Shown here: positions 5,651 to 7,949 of the stretch, in pieces
Numbering within the stretch: position 1 is the first letter of the stretch
Layout: each line of letters opens with the position of its first letter
Assembly (NCBI GenBank): GCA_027009605.1
Contig: JALVCY010000570.1
Location: 1 to 7,949 of the forward strand
Length of the DNA stretch: 7,949 nt
Reading direction: 5' to 3'
From: Saprospiraceae bacterium
GTDB lineage: Bacteria > Bacteroidota > Bacteroidia > Chitinophagales > Saprospiraceae
Notes under the pieces: model-generated
What the model was told of the DNA's origin: nothing
Seen by the model: only the letters and a program-made list of their open reading frames with translations
The model's database searches: none
Made by a program: the position numbers and the translations under genes

Positions 5651-6622
5651 TCAAATAGCATTTATCAACGCTCGACTCGTTATCGGCACCACACCCATTT
5701 GCGAACAGACAATCCCTGCGGCCCTATTCGATAAGGTCGCTATATCAATTATTTTGGCATCAGCAGCTAGCCCTAAAGCGATTACGCTAATCACCGTATC
5801 CCCCGCCCCACTCACATCAGCCACCGATTTTGTTGTAGTCGGCAACAAAAAACTTTCGTCTTCATCCAGTACGTACAAGCCTTTTGCCGAAAGGGTCACC
5901 AATACTTTCTCACAGCCCATCTTATCCTGTAGATTACGTGCTGCACGATCTAAAGCAGGCTTAGTCGGGCTAATCTCCTGCCCCATCGCTTCGCTGATTT
6001 CTTTCAAATTCGGCTTTAGCAGGGTCACCCCTTGGTATTCAAAAAAGTTTATCCTTTTGGGATCGACTACTGTTTTGATTTGATGCTTGCGCGAAAAATC
6101 AATCAACTTTTTGATGATTCCTTTTGTCAGCACTCCTTTGTTATAATCCTGAAACAGGATGACATCTATATGCTTTCTTTCCAACAATTCAAAAATATGG
6201 GCAAGCAGCCGTTCTTCTTCTTCCGGAGACAAATAATGATTGTCTTCTTCATCCAATCGCAATAATTGTTGCCCGGATGAAAATACTCTTGATTTTGTTG
6301 TCGTTTTTCGTTCTGCTGAAATAATTAACCCGGATGTATCCAATTTTTCTTGAGCCATCAGTTGCTTAAACAACACACCGCTCTCATCTTTGCCGAGCAC
6401 GGAGCACAAGATAGCTTCTCCCCCTAAAGAAGCCACATTTAAGGCGACATTGGCCGCTCCTCCTAAGCGATTCTGCTGCTCTTCAAGCAAAACCACCGGC
6501 ACCGGCGCTTCCGGAGAAATTCGATGGACTCGACCTATCAAGTACGAATCAACCATCACATCCCCGACTACTAATATCGTTTTTTGCCCAAATTGAGCTA
6601 CTAATTTCCTTTTGTCATTCAT
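5651..6622 (-). CDS. hldA: D-glycero-beta-D-manno-heptose-7-phosphate kinase (RfaE1/HldA)
   Basis: The enzyme phosphorylates heptose 7-phosphate at C1 with ATP in the cytoplasm, a step towards ADP-heptose for the LPS inner core. The 323-residue protein starts at the ATG at 6622; a TTG three codons upstream lies inside the promoter -7 element. It is a PfkB/ribokinase-type fold: VVGDVMVDSYLIG (18-30) with RISPEAPVPV (34-43), the substrate-binding glycine motif RLGGAANVALN (52-62), FQDYNKGVLT (157-166), VDPKR (186-190), KPNLKE (203-208) and the C-terminal signature DVSGAGDT (269-276), where the Asp of GAGD (275) is the expected catalytic base. The length matches a kinase-only protein; the fused adenylyltransferase half of E. 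coli HldE (477 residues) is absent, so RfaE2/HldC must be elsewhere. waaA lies upstream on the same strand. Confidence 0.92.
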   Translation of the reverse strand: MNDKRKLVAQFGQKTILVVGDVMVDSYLIGRVHRISPEAPVPVVLLEEQQNRLGGAANVALNVASLGGEAILCSVLGKDESGVLFKQLMAQEKLDTSGLIISAERKTTTKSRVFSSGQQLLRLDEEDNHYLSPEEEERLLAHIFELLERKHIDVILFQDYNKGVLTKGIIKKLIDFSRKHQIKTVVDPKRINFFEYQGVTLLKPNLKEISEAMGQEISPTKPALDRAARNLQDKMGCEKVLVTLSAKGLYVLDEDESFLLPTTTKSVADVSGAGDTVISVIALGLAADAKIIDIATLSNRAAGIVCSQMGVVPITSRALINAI

Positions 6623-6628
6623 CAATGG

Positions 6629-6636
6629 CAAATATA
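6629..6636 (-). promoter_or_regulatory. Bacteroidota -7 element just upstream of hldA
   Basis: On the minus strand TATATTTG fits TAnnTTTG exactly and ends only 6 nt before the hldA ATG at 6622. Transcription would start at or within a few bases of the start codon, giving a leaderless or near-leaderless mRNA. I found no clear TTG at the -33 position, which lowers the confidence. Confidence 0.5.
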
Positions 6637-6805
6637 TAAAGGAATTTAAACTTATACTTTAGTGTGGATAAATATTTTCGCTAGGGTTTCTATTTCTTGG
6701 ATGAAATGACCTTAGTAATGAAGCAAAAACAGTTAGATGATACATCAGCTCTTGCCAACTAAACGAATGATGTTTCCATTTCGTTGGTCAATATATCATT
6801 TTTTT
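6632..6805. other. Intergenic gap between waaA and hldA
   Basis: These 174 AT-rich bases hold no gene. Apart from the hldA -7 element at one end, I see an imperfect hairpin near 6755-6786 (CCAAC and TTCGTTGG arms) without a T-run, so it is not a convincing terminator. The gap is long enough that waaA and hldA are probably not tightly coupled, though read-through is possible. Confidence 0.45.
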
Positions 6806-7949
6806 TCATCTTTTTTTTGTTGACACCGGCATCAACTCCGAAACAATCTGCTCGGTAGCCCCCCGGTTTTCAGCTATATATGAGCGTACCGCCTGACTCG
6901 CTTTGCCCCGTAATGGGGGATTTTGCAAGTTTTCCCAAGCCGCTTCAAATTCTTCCCGGCAAGTCTCTACAGGAGTTATGCTTTTCTTATTCCAAGCCCC
7001 TACGACAAAACCGCCTCCATTTTTTGCGAAAGCGACGGCCTCCATAAACTTACTAAAATTAGGCCCGTAAATCAAGGGCAGTCCAAAGGCCGCCGGCTCC
7101 AAAGTATTGTGCAAGCCGGATGTCTCAAACCCGCCGCCGACATAAGCTATTTGGCCAAATTGGTACAAGGCATTCAAATGACCCACCGTATCCACTATCA
7201 ATACATCTACGCCCTGCAACCGGCTATCTGATGGTTCATCCAAGTTTAATGCTGAGAAAAAAGCTTGATTTTTGGGTAGTTTTTTTGCCAGACGTCTGAT
7301 ATTTTTGGGATTGACTTCGTGGGGAGCGATTATTATTTTCCAACCGCTACGGATGATGGTCTCGAAAAAAGGTACGATAATGGCCTCATCTGCCGGCCAA
7401 GTGCTTCCGCAAATAAAAACAGGCTGTTGCCCCACCCAATCTTGGATAGCCGGATATTTTTTGGCATTTTGCGCAAGCGTCACCACTCGATCCACACGCG
7501 TATCCCCGGCCACCGTCACTTGCGTAATCCCCATCTGCTCAAATTGAGCCTTAGAAAACTTATCCTGCACATAAAAGTGAGTCACTTGCCGCAGTATTTT
7601 CCGAAAGGATGCAGCATACCAACGGGTCAGATAATGCCCTTTTTTAATCACCGCAGAAACAAAATAGACGGGTATTTGTCGCCGAAGTAGCGCTTGCAGC
7701 AAAATATACCAGTAATCATATTTGACAAAAATCACCATTTCAGGCTGCACTTCCGCTAAAAATGCCTCTACCGCTTGGGGCGTATCTTGGGGCAAATAGC
7801 AGACGTAATCCACCAAAGGATAGTCCTTCCGCAAAGTATATCCCGAAGGGGAAAAAAAAGTCAATAACAGCTTTTTAGTTGGATATAGCGCACGCACCTT
7901 CTCTATCAATGGGCGTCCCTGCTCAAATTCACCCAACGATGAACAATGA
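6806..7949 (-). CDS. waaA: 3-deoxy-D-manno-octulosonic acid (Kdo) transferase, N-terminus beyond the window
   Basis: WaaA (KdtA, family GT30) moves Kdo from CMP-Kdo onto the lipid A precursor at the inner face of the inner membrane. The frame stays open to the right edge: 380 residues are visible, starting HCSSLGEFEQGRPL, so roughly 45-50 residues including the membrane-anchoring helix lie outside. The Glu in LGEFE is the expected catalytic base, as in Aquifex WaaA. Further landmarks in fragment numbering are GDTRVDR (148-154), GSTWPADE (181-188), APHEVNP (208-214) and VGGGFETSGLHNTLEPAAFG (270-289) with LPLIYGPN (290-297), which form the CMP-Kdo-binding GT-B half. An inner TTG at 7936 is not the start, since the conserved HCSSL precedes it. 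hldA, another LPS core gene, follows on the same strand. Confidence 0.95.
   Translation of the reverse strand, partial: HCSSLGEFEQGRPLIEKVRALYPTKKLLLTFFSPSGYTLRKDYPLVDYVCYLPQDTPQAVEAFLAEVQPEMVIFVKYDYWYILLQALLRRQIPVYFVSAVIKKGHYLTRWYAASFRKILRQVTHFYVQDKFSKAQFEQMGITQVTVAGDTRVDRVVTLAQNAKKYPAIQDWVGQQPVFICGSTWPADEAIIVPFFETIIRSGWKIIIAPHEVNPKNIRRLAKKLPKNQAFFSALNLDEPSDSRLQGVDVLIVDTVGHLNALYQFGQIAYVGGGFETSGLHNTLEPAAFGLPLIYGPNFSKFMEAVAFAKNGGGFVVGAWNKKSITPVETCREEFEAAWENLQNPPLRGKASQAVRSYIAENRGATEQIVSELMPVSTKKR

Noticed and set aside
6755..6786. Hairpin downstream of waaA as a terminator
   Set aside because: The arms pair only with a bulge, and no T-run follows on the minus strand.

Overview
The window reads as a chromosomal piece of a Bacteroidota genome, probably an environmental lineage outside Bacteroides itself; I cannot fix the genus. 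The evidence is a SusC/SusD pair, a secreted protein with a type IX secretion (T9SS) sorting tail, promoters with the Bacteroidota -7 element TAnnTTTG, and A-rich leaders instead of strong Shine-Dalgarno sites.

Left block, plus strand (1-2329). The last 33 codons of a SusC-type TonB-dependent receptor (stop at 101-103) are followed 21 nt later by a complete SusD-like lipoprotein (125-1441). A strong intrinsic terminator (1471-1509) ends this operon. A separate gene (1640-2329) with its own -33/-7 promoter encodes a small secreted protein of unknown function.

Middle, accessory-looking stretch (2330-3532). Here plus-strand and minus-strand genes converge. It holds the first 20 codons of an IS3-family OrfA transposase (2450-2512), cut off by a stop and unrelated sequence. 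Next come an 11-bp inverted repeat (2554-2630) and a palindrome-rich non-coding block up to about 2765. A minus-strand orphan TonB C-terminal-domain protein (2809-3237) follows; it has no membrane anchor and is bracketed by two arrays of degenerate 7-bp repeats (2766-2807 and 3287-3321). This is the most unusual part of the window.

Right block, minus strand (3533-7949). In transcription order from the right edge: waaA (Kdo transferase, N-terminus outside the window), hldA/rfaE1 (heptose-7-phosphate kinase, with its own -7 element almost on the start codon), and a large T9SS cargo protein with its own promoter and an intrinsic terminator (3533-3568). waaA and hldA both serve the lipopolysaccharide inner core. 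T9SS cargo of this class is typically exported across the outer membrane and may be anchored to LPS, so the grouping makes sense for the cell envelope, although each gene appears to have separate transcription signals.

I did not find a clearly new multi-gene system. The best candidates for something undescribed are the heptamer-bracketed orphan TonB-domain cassette and the neighbouring palindromic block, which may be a dispersed repeat.
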